From: Labedella phragmitis
GTDB lineage: Bacteria; Actinomycetota; Actinomycetes; Actinomycetales; Microbacteriaceae
NCBI RefSeq assembly: GCF_004078635.1
Contig: NZ_RZNB01000007.1
Span: 124,001 to 188,000 of the forward strand
Direction: 5' to 3'
DNA: 64,000 bases
Of this stretch, positions 35,248 to 45,910 are shown piece after piece (position 1 is the stretch's first letter; the number at the start of each line of letters is the position of its first letter). The translations under genes were made by a program, and so were the position numbers. Under the pieces are notes generated by a model, which made no database searches, was not told the origin of the DNA, and was given only the letters and a program-made list of their open reading frames with translations.

Positions 35248-35832
35248 TCAGACGGAGCGGACCTTCACCGGTCGCCCGCGCCGCGGCTTCTCCGTCGCCA
35301 GCGGGATGGACTGCGCCGGCGTCTCGGTGAGCACCCGTCGGCAGTGGTCGAGCCACGCGAGTTCCGCCTCGGCGTCGAAGACGAGGCCGTCGCGCACGAG
35401 TCGTCTCGACAGCGACGCTGCAGACCCGTCGGTCCCCGTCTCGTCGGCGCGGAGCTGCTCGAGCCGAGCCTCCGTCGCGGTCCTCTGGGCGCGCAGGACG
35501 GCTCCGACGTCGGAGTCCGGGAGGGTCGCGGCGATCGCGACCTTGATCGCGAGCTCATCCCGGGCGCCGCGAGACGGCAGCGTCGGCTCGTCGAGCCAGG
35601 ACACCGTGGACTTCCGTCCCGCCTCCGTGATCTCCCAGTAGAGGTGGCCGTCGGCGTCGGTCTCACCGCGCCGGACGAGCCCGTCGCGTTCGAGCCGCTC
35701 GAGCGTCGTGTAGGTCTGTCCGACGTTGAGGGGCCACGTCGATCCGGTCCGCCGGTCGAACTCCGCCCGCAACTGGTACCCGTAGCACGGTCCGATCGAG
35801 AGGATCGCGAGCAGGCTCTGTCTGACGGTCAT
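35248..35832 (-). CDS. PadR family transcriptional regulator
   Basis: This 194-residue regulator has an N-terminal winged helix (residues 1-85: LAILSIGPCYGYQLRAEF, NVGQTYTTLERLERDGLV) and a C-terminal helical dimerisation region typical of PadR subfamily 2. The last residues, EKPRRGRPVKVRSV, contain an RGRP core like an AT-hook, an unusual tail for PadR proteins. PadR proteins usually repress a neighbouring transporter or detoxification gene, but none is beside it. The AT-rich region upstream of ATG 35832 is a likely self-operator. Confidence 0.85.
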   Translation of the reverse strand: MTVRQSLLAILSIGPCYGYQLRAEFDRRTGSTWPLNVGQTYTTLERLERDGLVRRGETDADGHLYWEITEAGRKSTVSWLDEPTLPSRGARDELAIKVAIAATLPDSDVGAVLRAQRTATEARLEQLRADETGTDGSAASLSRRLVRDGLVFDAEAELAWLDHCRRVLTETPAQSIPLATEKPRRGRPVKVRSV

Positions 35833-35864
35833 GGCGCTCCGGTCGGTCGGATTCGGATACCCGG

Positions 35865-35888
35865 TAAATATATACGACCTATACGTAT
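35865..35888. promoter_or_regulatory. AT-rich promoter/operator upstream of padR
   Basis: An AT-rich patch stands out from the GC-rich surroundings. It holds TATATT (minus, 35867-35872) as a -10 candidate, two TATACG direct repeats (35871 and 35880) and the palindrome ATACGTAT (35881-35888). This is a probable PadR autoregulatory site. Confidence 0.5.
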
Positions 35889-35907
35889 CGTGAGTCGAAG
35901 ACCGGCG

Positions 35908-36675
35908 TCAGCCGAGGAACCCCCTGAGGAGCGCCGCTGAGCCCGCGAGGTGCTCGGCCATGGCGCGGGCAGCGCCATCGGCATCACCCGTGAGGATCGC
36001 GATCACGATCGCTTCGTGCTGTTCGTCGGAGTGCCGGATGTTGCGATCGAGCAAGGGGATGTCGTCGAGCAGGAGGTTCACCCGCATCCGGTTCTCCGCG
36101 AGGAGGGGGAGCAGCGATGGTGATCCCGTCAATTCTCCGATCACGAGGTGCAGCCGCGAGTCGAGTCGACGGTACTCGTCGCCCGTCACGGCCCGCGTGT
36201 CCGTGAGGCTCGACCAGAGCAGGTCGCGCTCCGCCGCCGTGAGCGCTCGAGACGCGGCCGATCGTGCGGCACCCACCTCGAGGATCGACCGGAGCCCCAG
36301 CACGTCGTCGATCTCCGCCGGTGACGCTCGGAGGCGCGCGGGATCGTCGGAGCCCGCCACCCCGTGCGCCCGGTCCGGGAGCGGATCGCACACGAAGGTC
36401 CCGCCGTAACGGCCGCGGCGCGACACGAGGTAGCCCGCGGTGCCGAGTTCCTTGATCGCGTCGCGGACCGTGTCGCGACTCACGGCGAGCCGAGCGGCGA
36501 GGTCGCGCTCCGGGGGAAGCGCGTCGCCGGGTGCGACGAGGCCGAGGCGTATGGTCTGGAGCAGCCTGTTGACGGTCTCCTCGAACGCGTTCTGCTCATG
36601 AACGGGTCGGAGGACCGCGTCGCCCGCCGTGGTGTTCCGCGCCGCTCCGTCACCGTCGGGTTCCGTCGGTGTCAC
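35908..36675 (-). CDS. FadR-subfamily GntR transcriptional regulator
   Basis: This 255-residue regulator has an N-terminal GntR winged helix (residues about 25-95: LPPERDLAARLAVSRDTVRDAIKEL, first half quoted only as a motif) and a C-terminal all-helical FCD ligand domain (about 105-250, RSILEVGAARSAASRAL, HLVIGELTGSPSLLPLL, HEAIVIAI). FCD domains usually bind small carboxylates with a metal. GTG 36675 shares GTGA with the SDR stop, so it is the last gene of the amine-catabolism operon and probably its regulator. Confidence 0.87.
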   Translation of the reverse strand: MTPTEPDGDGAARNTTAGDAVLRPVHEQNAFEETVNRLLQTIRLGLVAPGDALPPERDLAARLAVSRDTVRDAIKELGTAGYLVSRRGRYGGTFVCDPLPDRAHGVAGSDDPARLRASPAEIDDVLGLRSILEVGAARSAASRALTAAERDLLWSSLTDTRAVTGDEYRRLDSRLHLVIGELTGSPSLLPLLAENRMRVNLLLDDIPLLDRNIRHSDEQHEAIVIAILTGDADGAARAMAEHLAGSAALLRGFLG

Positions 36676-37460
36676 AGGGGCGTCACGTAGGCCGACCCGA
36701 TCCCGCCGTCCACCATGAAGCTCGACGCCGTGATGAAGGATGCGTCGTCGCTCGCGAGGAACGCGACGGCGGCGGCGAGCTCCTCCGGTTCGGCGAAGCG
36801 GCCCACCGGGACGTGGACGAGGCGACGGGCGGCGCGCTCCGGATCGGACGCGAAGAGCTCGGTGAGGAGAGGAGTGTTCACGGGGCCCGGGCACAGCGCG
36901 TTGACGCGGATGCCCTGGCGCGCGAACTGCACGCCGAGTTCGCGCGTGAGGGCGAGGACCCCGCCCTTCGATGCCGTGTACGAGATCTGCGACGTCGCCG
37001 ATCCGAGGACGGCGACGAAGGACGCCGTGTTGATGATGGATCCCGATCGCTGTCGCACCATGTGGCGCAGCGCCGCGCGCGAGCAGAGGTACACGGAGGT
37101 GAGGTTCACGTCCTGCACCCGCTGCCAGGCGGGGAGCTCGGTCGTCTCGATCGAGTCGTCGTCGGGAGGAGAGATCCCCGCGTTGTTGAAGGCGATGTCC
37201 AGGCGGCCGAACCGCTCGACGGTCTCGTCGAAGAGGTGGTCGACGGAGTCCTGGTCGGAGACGTCGCAGTGCAGGTAGTGGCCGTCGACTTCGTCGGCCG
37301 CCGCCGATCCCGCTCGATCGTCGAGGTCGGCGATCACGACGGTGGCGCCTTCGGCGGCGAATCGGCGCGCGGTGGCGAGCCCGATGCCGCTTCCTCCACC
37401 CGTGACGACGGCGATGCGGCCGCCGAGCCGTCGTGTGAGATCGATCGGGGTCACGGTCAT
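36672..37460 (-). CDS. SDR oxidoreductase, likely alcohol-oxidising step
   Basis: This 262-residue NAD(P)-dependent short-chain dehydrogenase has the cofactor motif TGGGSGIG (residues 20-27), NNAG at 92-95 and catalytic S147, Y161 and K165 (YTASK). A D47/D48 acidic end of the second strand (VVIADLDD) favours NAD+. It overlaps the aldehyde dehydrogenase stop by ATGA and the FadR start by GTGA. In the gamma-glutamyl-ethanolamide route proposed for Streptomyces an alcohol dehydrogenase must form the aldehyde; this protein fits that position. The substrate is inferred from context. Confidence 0.85.
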   Translation of the reverse strand: MTVTPIDLTRRLGGRIAVVTGGGSGIGLATARRFAAEGATVVIADLDDRAGSAAADEVDGHYLHCDVSDQDSVDHLFDETVERFGRLDIAFNNAGISPPDDDSIETTELPAWQRVQDVNLTSVYLCSRAALRHMVRQRSGSIINTASFVAVLGSATSQISYTASKGGVLALTRELGVQFARQGIRVNALCPGPVNTPLLTELFASDPERAARRLVHVPVGRFAEPEELAAAVAFLASDDASFITASSFMVDGGIGSAYVTPL

Positions 37461-38836
37461 CGGTTCTCCTCCGGTGCGTCGTCGATGGCGAAGAACACGT
37501 TCTTCGTTTCAGTGAAGGCGAGGGGCGCGTCGGGACCGAGCTCGCGCCCGAGCCCCGATTGCTTGAAGCCGCCGAACGGCGTCGTGTAGCGCACGGACGA
37601 GTGCGAATTCACGGACAGGTTCCCGGATTCGACGGCGCGCGAGACCCGGACGGCCCGCGACAGATCGCGCGTCCAGATCGATCCGGACAGGCCGTAGTCG
37701 GTCGCGTTCGCGAGGGCGATCGCGTCCGCTTCGTCGTCGAACGGCACGACGGAGACCACGGGGCCGAAGATCTCCTCCCGGAAAGCGCGGTCCGTCCGTC
37801 CAGGGGTCAGGACCGTCGGTGGGAACCAGAAGCCCTCCCCGGTCGGCGCCGAGCCGCGGAACGCCACAGCGTCGTCGTCGGGGACGTAGCCGGCGACCTT
37901 CGTGAGGTGCGCACGGGACACGAGCGGACCCATCTCGGTATCGGGGTCGAATGGATCGCCCACCACGACGGCCCGGACCGCGGGTTCGAGCAACTCGAGG
38001 AAGCGGTCGAACACACGCCGTTCGACGAGGATGCGGCTGCGGGCGCAGCAGTCCTGGCCGGCGTTCTCGAAGACGCCGGATGGCGCCGTCGCCGCCGCCC
38101 GCTCGAGATCGGAGTCGGCGAAGACGATGTTCGCGCTCTTCCCGCCGAGCTCGAGGGTCACCCGTTTCACGTTCTCCGCGGCTCTCGCCATGATGGTCTT
38201 GCCCGTCGCCGTCGAGCCCGTGAAGACGATCTTCCGAACGTTCGGGTGCGTGACGAGCCTGTCGCCGACGACCGACCCGAGCCCGGGGAGGACCTGGAAG
38301 AGGTCGGCGGGCAGTCCCGCCGCGATGCCGAGCTCGGCGAGGCGCAGCGAGGTGAGCGGCGTCCATTCGGCCGGTTTGAGGACGACGGCGTTCCCGGCTG
38401 CGAGCGCGGGGGCGAAGGCCCACGACGCGATCGTCATGGGGAAGTTCCAGGGGGTGATGACCCCGACGACGCCGATCGGCTCGTGGAAGGTGATGTCGAG
38501 GCCGCCAGCGACGGGGATCTGCGCTCCGGCGAGGCGCTCGGGTGCTGCCGCGTAGTACTGGAGCACATCGCGGACGTGCCCTGCCTCCCAGCGCGCTTGA
38601 GAGATGGGGTGGCCCGAGTTGCGCGCCTCGAGTTGCGCGAGCTCCTCGACGGCGCCGTCGACTGTCGCGGCGAACGCACGGAGGACCTCCGCGCGGCCGC
38701 CCGGCGCGAGCCGCGCCCAACCGCGCTGGGCCACGACTGCGCGAGCGACGGCGGCGTCGGTCTGTTCGACGTCCGCGAGTTCCAGTTCGACGAACGGTGC
38801 GCCCGTCGAGGGGTCGACGAGGCTCGTCGTCGTCAT
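37457..38836 (-). CDS. aldehyde dehydrogenase, PuuC-like
   Basis: This 459-residue NAD-dependent aldehyde dehydrogenase has the catalytic cysteine C263 in GQDCCARS, general base E229 in ELGGKSAN and the TPWNFP motif near 128-133. It would oxidise a gamma-glutamylated aldehyde to the acid. The start ATG 38836 shares ATGA with the stop of the upstream hydrolase gene and the stop shares ATGA with the SDR start, so translation is coupled on both sides. The aldehyde itself (gamma-glutamylacetaldehyde or gamma-glutamyl-aminobutyraldehyde) is not settled by sequence. Confidence 0.9.
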   Translation of the reverse strand: MTTTSLVDPSTGAPFVELELADVEQTDAAVARAVVAQRGWARLAPGGRAEVLRAFAATVDGAVEELAQLEARNSGHPISQARWEAGHVRDVLQYYAAAPERLAGAQIPVAGGLDITFHEPIGVVGVITPWNFPMTIASWAFAPALAAGNAVVLKPAEWTPLTSLRLAELGIAAGLPADLFQVLPGLGSVVGDRLVTHPNVRKIVFTGSTATGKTIMARAAENVKRVTLELGGKSANIVFADSDLERAAATAPSGVFENAGQDCCARSRILVERRVFDRFLELLEPAVRAVVVGDPFDPDTEMGPLVSRAHLTKVAGYVPDDDAVAFRGSAPTGEGFWFPPTVLTPGRTDRAFREEIFGPVVSVVPFDDEADAIALANATDYGLSGSIWTRDLSRAVRVSRAVESGNLSVNSHSSVRYTTPFGGFKQSGLGRELGPDAPLAFTETKNVFFAIDDAPEENR

Positions 38837-39612
38837 GCCGGTACTCCTTCTGTCGTGCGTCGGTCGTCGGCACGACGGTCCGCGCCGACCCGCGCGGCCT
38901 CGACGACGGCTTCGAAGAGGCGGAGGTCGTCGAGGTCCTCCTCGGGGTGCCACTGCACGGCCACGACGAAGGAGGCGCCGGGCAGCTCGACGGCCTCGAC
39001 GATGCCGTCGCTCGTGTGGGCGCTCGCGACGAGGCCGTCACCCAGCCGGTCGACCGCCTGATGGTGGTAGAGCTTCACGGCGACGCGCGGGCCCACGATG
39101 CCCGCGAGGGCGGTCTCCTCCTGCACCGACACCTCGGCTTGAGAGAAGATGCCGCCGCCCCGCTGGTAGCGGTCGTCGCCCACGATGTCCGGAAGGTGCT
39201 GGTGGAGCGTCCCTCCTCGAAGGACGTTGAGGACTTGCGCGCCGCGACAGATCCCGAGCACGGGGAGATCGCGATCGAGCGCCCCCTCCAGCAGGTCGAA
39301 CTCCCACGCGTCGCGATCCGGCCGTGGCTCGTCGGAGTCCGGGTGGGGGGTCTGCCCGTAGCGCGCCGACTCGATGTCCTTCCCGCCCGTGAGAACGAGA
39401 GCGTCGAGACCCGCGAGTACGCGGTGGGCGACCGCCGTGCTCGACGGTTGCGGCGGCAGCAGCACGACGGTGCCGCCCGCGCGCGTGATCGCCTCGATGT
39501 AGACGTTCGGCAGAAATGACGCCGGAACGTCCCACACCCCCGTCGTCGACTGCTCGAGGTACGTCGTCATCCCGACGACGGGACGGTATCGCTCAGAGTC
39601 GTTCGAACCCAC
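38833..39612 (-). CDS. gamma-glutamyl hydrolase, PuuD-like class I amidotransferase fold
   Basis: This 259-residue hydrolase releases glutamate from a gamma-glutamylated amine acid. It has the triad nucleophile C122 in LGICRGAQ and the His-Glu pair in VQWHPEED, plus the family start RPVVGMTTYLEQ at residues 10-21. GTG 39612 is the only start that keeps this N-terminal motif; it overlaps the 3' end of the synthetase gene by 20 bp. In PuuD the substrate is gamma-glutamyl-GABA; here gamma-glutamylglycine is the alternative suggested by the gene set. Confidence 0.88.
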   Translation of the reverse strand: MGSNDSERYRPVVGMTTYLEQSTTGVWDVPASFLPNVYIEAITRAGGTVVLLPPQPSSTAVAHRVLAGLDALVLTGGKDIESARYGQTPHPDSDEPRPDRDAWEFDLLEGALDRDLPVLGICRGAQVLNVLRGGTLHQHLPDIVGDDRYQRGGGIFSQAEVSVQEETALAGIVGPRVAVKLYHHQAVDRLGDGLVASAHTSDGIVEAVELPGASFVVAVQWHPEEDLDDLRLFEAVVEAARVGADRRADDRRTTEGVPA

Positions 39613-40954
39613 GGACCCTCTCCCAGTCGGTGACGGCGGCGTCGAAGGCGGTCTGCTCGACGCGAGCGGCGTTCAGGTAGTGTTCGACGACGTCGTCGCC
39701 GAACGCCTCTCGAGCCACGGAGGAGGCGCCGAAGAGTGCAGCGGCATCCCGCAGCGTCGACGGCACCCGGTCGGCGTCGCTCTCGTACGCGTTGCCCGCG
39801 AGGGGCTCACCGAGCTCGAGCTGCTGGTCGATCCCGTGCAGTCCTCCGGCGATGAGCGCCGCGACGGCGAGGTACTGATTGACGTCACCGCCCGGCACGC
39901 GGTTCTCCATCCGCATCGACGGCCCGTGCCCGACGACGCGAACCGCACAGGTGCGGTTGTCGAAGCCCCACGCGACGGCGGTGGGGGCGAAGCTCCCGTC
40001 GGCGAACCGCTTGTAGGAGTTGATGTTGGGTGCGAGGAAGAGGGTCAGCTCCCGCAGGGTCGCGAGCTGACCGGCGACGAAGTGCCGGAACATGGCGGAC
40101 ATCCCGTCGGCCGCTCCGGCGTCCGCGAAGACGAACGCTCCGTCGGTGCCGCGGAGCGAGAGGTGGACATGGCAGCTGTTGCCTTCGCGCTCGTTGAACT
40201 TGGCCATGAAGGTGATGCTCTTGCCGTGGGCGTCCGCGATCTCCTTCGCCCCGTTCTTGTAGACGGAATGGTTGTCGCACGTCGCCATGGCGCCCGTGTA
40301 GCGGAAGGCGATCTCCTGCTGGCCGAGGTTGCACTCGCCCTTGACGCCCTCGCAGTACATGCCGGCCCCGTCCATGCTCACGCGGATGTCGCGGAGCAGC
40401 GGTTCCATCCGCGTGGAGGCGTGGAGAGCGTAGTCCACGTTGTAGTCGCTCGCCGGCGTGAGGTCGCGGTAGCCGCGCTTCCAGGCGTCGCGGTAGCCGT
40501 CGTCGAAGACGATGAATTCGAGTTCGGTGCCCACGTAGGGCACGAGCCCGCGTTCCGCGAGCCGCGCGATCTGGCGCGCGAGGATGCGGCGCGGGGACTG
40601 TTCGACGGGTCGTTCGTCGAGCCAGTGCAGGTCCGCCGTCACGATGGCCGTGCCGGGAAGCCACGGTGCCAGACGCAAGGTGTCGAGATCCGGGATCATC
40701 GCCATGTCGCCGTAGCCGGTCTCCCAGCTCGACATGCTGTAGCCGCCCACAGTGTTCATCTCGACGTCGACGGCGAGGAGGTAGTTGCAGCATTCGGCGC
40801 CGTGCGTCGCGACCTCCTCGACGAACAGTCGCGCCGAGACGCGCTTGCCGACGAGTCGGCCCTGCATGTCGGTGAAAGCGACCACGACGGTGTCGATCTC
40901 GCCTCTCTCGGTCAACGCCGTGAGGCGCTCGAGGGTGAGATTGCCTGTCGTCAT
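39593..40954 (-). CDS. glutamine synthetase-like gamma-glutamyl-amine ligase (GlnA4/PuuA type)
   Basis: This 453-residue ATP-dependent ligase joins glutamate to an amine. It has the glutamine-synthetase beta-grasp N-terminus (residues 1-105) and the catalytic barrel with GTELEFIVF, KGECNLGQQEI, CHVHLSLRG and the substrate region RMENRVPGGDVNQYL. It lacks the NRSASIRIP-type loop of true glutamine synthetase, as do PuuA and Streptomyces GlnA3/GlnA4. ATG 40954 has GGGAG 5 nt upstream. It heads the operon and faces an ethanolamine-permease-like gene, favouring ethanolamine as substrate. Confidence 0.88.
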   Translation of the reverse strand: MTTGNLTLERLTALTERGEIDTVVVAFTDMQGRLVGKRVSARLFVEEVATHGAECCNYLLAVDVEMNTVGGYSMSSWETGYGDMAMIPDLDTLRLAPWLPGTAIVTADLHWLDERPVEQSPRRILARQIARLAERGLVPYVGTELEFIVFDDGYRDAWKRGYRDLTPASDYNVDYALHASTRMEPLLRDIRVSMDGAGMYCEGVKGECNLGQQEIAFRYTGAMATCDNHSVYKNGAKEIADAHGKSITFMAKFNEREGNSCHVHLSLRGTDGAFVFADAGAADGMSAMFRHFVAGQLATLRELTLFLAPNINSYKRFADGSFAPTAVAWGFDNRTCAVRVVGHGPSMRMENRVPGGDVNQYLAVAALIAGGLHGIDQQLELGEPLAGNAYESDADRVPSTLRDAAALFGASSVAREAFGDDVVEHYLNAARVEQTAFDAAVTDWERVRGFERL

Positions 40955-41002
40955 GGCTGCTCCCGCGGTAAAGGTCGGTTGGCGTTCATTGAAGCACACT
41001 GA

Positions 41003-41018
41003 GGCACGGCCCCGTGCC
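41003..41018. repeat. perfect inverted repeat GGCACGG-CC-CCGTGCC
   Basis: A 16-bp palindromic element with a 2-nt centre in the divergent gap of the ligase and permease genes. It may be an operator for a second regulator (nitrogen or carbon control). Confidence 0.45.
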
Positions 41019-41031
41019 CCTTCTGTTACAG

Positions 41032-41068
41032 GATGTTTACATCTAAAGGTTGGTCGGCGGTACCAATC
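41032..41068. promoter_or_regulatory. two candidate FadR operators
   Basis: GATGT-TT-ACATC (41032-41043) and TTGGT-N7-ACCAA (41050-41066) are perfect inverted repeats. The second resembles FadR/GntR sites of the TGGTnnnACCA kind, stretched by the longer spacer, and lies just upstream of the permease -10, where bound repressor would block initiation. Confidence 0.5.
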
Positions 41069-41074
41069 AAGGAA

Positions 41075-41080
41075 TAGTCT
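41075..41080 (+). promoter_or_regulatory. -10 box TAGTCT for the permease gene
   Basis: TAGTCT predicts a transcript starting near 41087 and a leader of about 60 nt before ATG 41147. The candidate operator TTGGT-N7-ACCAA occupies its -35 region. Confidence 0.45.
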
Positions 41081-41146
41081 CTCGCTCAACCGCTCCGCCT
41101 CCGCTCCACCGCAGTGCTCCCCGCCGACGAAGAGAAAGAGGACCAG

Positions 41147-42676
41147 ATGGCCGCAGCAGACAAAGTGAGCGTCTCCGGCGTCACCTACAGTCAGGCGGAA
41201 GCCGGCTACTTCGAGAAGCGCAGCCTCAAGCGCACCGCGGGTTTCTGGGGGATCTGGGGCATCGGCATCGCCGCCGTCATCTCCGGCGACTTCTCCGGCT
41301 GGAACGGCGGACTCGCGGTCGCGGGATGGGGCGGGCTCGTCATCGCCTTCGGTCTCGTCATCGTCATGTTCCTGCTCATGATCAACAGCATCGCGGAGAT
41401 GGCGGCCGCGATGCCCCACACGGGCGGCGCCTACTCCTTCGCCCGCGCCGCGATGGGACCGTGGGGAGGCTTCGTCACGGGTTTCGCCGAGACGATCGAA
41501 TACGTCATGACGACCGCCGTCGTCACCTACTTCTCCGCGCAGTACGCCGATCAGATCCTCGACACCCTCGTCGGCGTGAGCCTTCAGGAGCAGTCGATGA
41601 TGTGGGTCTGGTGGCTCGTCCTCTACGCGATCTTCGTCGGGCTCAACTCCATCGGGGCCAACACGTCGTTCCGGTTCGCGATCATCGTCGCGATCATCTC
41701 CCTCGGCATCCTCCTCGTCTTCGCGGTCCTCTCGCTGACATCCGGGGCCTTCGACGTCGCCAACCTCTTCGACCAGCCAGCGCAGGAGGGCGGTTCGGCC
41801 TTCCTCCCGTTCGGATTCTGGGCCGTGATCGCCGCGATGCCCTTCGCGATGTGGTTCTTCCTGGGTATCGAGGAGCTCCCGCTCGTGGCCGAGGAGGCGC
41901 ACGACCCCGAGAAGGACATCCCACGCGCGAGCATCTGGGGATTCGTGACACTCATCGTGACGGGTGGCACCGTGCTGCTCCTCAACCCGGGCGTCCTCGG
42001 AGCCGAGGCGACAGCCGGTTCGCTCGAGCCCCTTCTCGAGGGTTTCCGCTCGGTCATCCCCGCCGAGCTCGCGGCCGTCCTCTCCGCGTTCGCGCTCATC
42101 GGCCTCCTCGCCTCGCTCCAGGGCATCATGTTCGCCTACGGTCGGAACGTCTACTCCCTCTCCCGCGCCGGCTACTACCCGAAGTTCCTCTCCCTCACGG
42201 GAGCGCGCCAGACGCCGTACGTCGCGCTCATCGCCGGAGCCGTCGTCGGCTTCCTCTCGCTCTTCCTCGCGGAATACGGCGGAGCGACGGCAGGCGGCAT
42301 CGTCCTCAATATCGCCGTGTGGGGGGCGGTCATCGCCTACATGCTGCAGATGGTCTCCTACGTGATCCTGCGTCGGCGCTTCCCGAACGCCCGGCGACCG
42401 TTCCGCAGCGTCTTCGGCGTCCCTGGCGCCATCGTCGCGGGCGTGCTCGCGTTCGTCATCTGGATGGGGGAGAACCTCAACCCCGCCTACACGCCCGCGA
42501 TCATCGCCGCGATCGTCGTCTACGTCGTCGCGCTCGTCCTGTTCGCATTCTTCGGCCGACGCAACCTGGTGCTGTCGCCGGAGGAGGAGTACGCGATGTC
42601 GGGAGGCCTCCACGGCGACCCCGCGACCGAGGGTTATGGGGGAGCGGTCGAGGACGAGATCCTCGGTCGGCGCTGA
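41147..42676 (+). CDS. APC-superfamily permease, ethanolamine-permease-like
   Basis: This 509-residue transporter has about 12 hydrophobic helices. The first helix region AAVISGDFSGWNGGLAVAG and the helix with PHTGGAYSFARAAMGPWGG then ETIEYVMTTAVV are hallmarks of the ethanolamine permease branch of the amino acid-polyamine-organocation superfamily. ATG 41147 has AGAGGA just upstream; GTG 41114 is in frame but poorly placed. It is divergent from the gamma-glutamyl ligase operon and shares its putative operators, so it should supply the amine substrate. Confidence 0.88.
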   Translation: MAAADKVSVSGVTYSQAEAGYFEKRSLKRTAGFWGIWGIGIAAVISGDFSGWNGGLAVAGWGGLVIAFGLVIVMFLLMINSIAEMAAAMPHTGGAYSFARAAMGPWGGFVTGFAETIEYVMTTAVVTYFSAQYADQILDTLVGVSLQEQSMMWVWWLVLYAIFVGLNSIGANTSFRFAIIVAIISLGILLVFAVLSLTSGAFDVANLFDQPAQEGGSAFLPFGFWAVIAAMPFAMWFFLGIEELPLVAEEAHDPEKDIPRASIWGFVTLIVTGGTVLLLNPGVLGAEATAGSLEPLLEGFRSVIPAELAAVLSAFALIGLLASLQGIMFAYGRNVYSLSRAGYYPKFLSLTGARQTPYVALIAGAVVGFLSLFLAEYGGATAGGIVLNIAVWGAVIAYMLQMVSYVILRRRFPNARRPFRSVFGVPGAIVAGVLAFVIWMGENLNPAYTPAIIAAIVVYVVALVLFAFFGRRNLVLSPEEEYAMSGGLHGDPATEGYGGAVEDEILGRR

Positions 42677-42686
42677 AGCGGATCCG

Positions 42687-42722
42687 GCCGGTGTGCGCCC
42701 TGGGACGGGCGGTCCGACCGGC
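42687..42722 (+). terminator. weak hairpin after the permease gene
   Basis: GCCGGT / ACCGGC (6 bp) enclosing a second small stem GGAC / GTCC in the gap before secA. This is a modest terminator candidate. Confidence 0.35.
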
Positions 42723-42765
42723 ACAGGGATCCGACGACTTTCAGCGTGCGGTGAGCCGCCCGGAC

Positions 42766-42771
42766 TAGCAT
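42766..42771 (+). promoter_or_regulatory. -10 box TAGCAT upstream of secA
   Basis: TAGCAT predicts transcription from about 42778, giving secA a leader of about 80 nt. A GTG begins exactly at 42778, at leaderless spacing, and opens a 77-codon frame overlapping the secA start. Confidence 0.45.
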
Positions 42772-42859
42772 GGGACGGTGCGGGGCGAAGCCCTGCCCGA
42801 GAACATGCACCGGCCGACGATAGAGGTCGATGTCGACGACGCACGAGTGGAGTATGTCC

Positions 42860-45724
<2,865 letters not shown>

Positions 45725-45733
45725 CGGTTCGCA

Positions 45734-45781
45734 GCCGACGACGAAGCGGTGGTCCCTCTCGGGGCCACCGCTTCGTCGTCG
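45734..45781. terminator. 18-bp hairpin terminator after secA
   Basis: Perfect 18-bp stem CCGACGACGAAGCGGTGG / CCACCGCTTCGTCGTCGG with a 12-nt loop; one of the strongest terminators of the window. It lies between convergent genes. Confidence 0.88.
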
Positions 45782-45864
45782 GCGGCCGTTCGACGCGAGC
45801 GCCGCGGCGGTGGAGGGGTCGCTTGATGGTGTCGCCCTGGATCGGATCCTCGCCCGCCCCCTCG

Positions 45865-45910
45865 AGCACGTGAATGGCTCTACAGCACGTGTATACCGCT
45901 ACAGCACGTG
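45865..45910. repeat. three AGCACGTG units spaced exactly 19 bp
   Basis: AGCACGTG occurs at 45865, 45884 and 45903. The second and third are part of a 12-bp repeat CTACAGCACGTG that on the minus strand encodes the gene end His-Val-Leu-stop. The gene terminus therefore looks partly duplicated downstream of its own stop codon. Confidence 0.8.
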
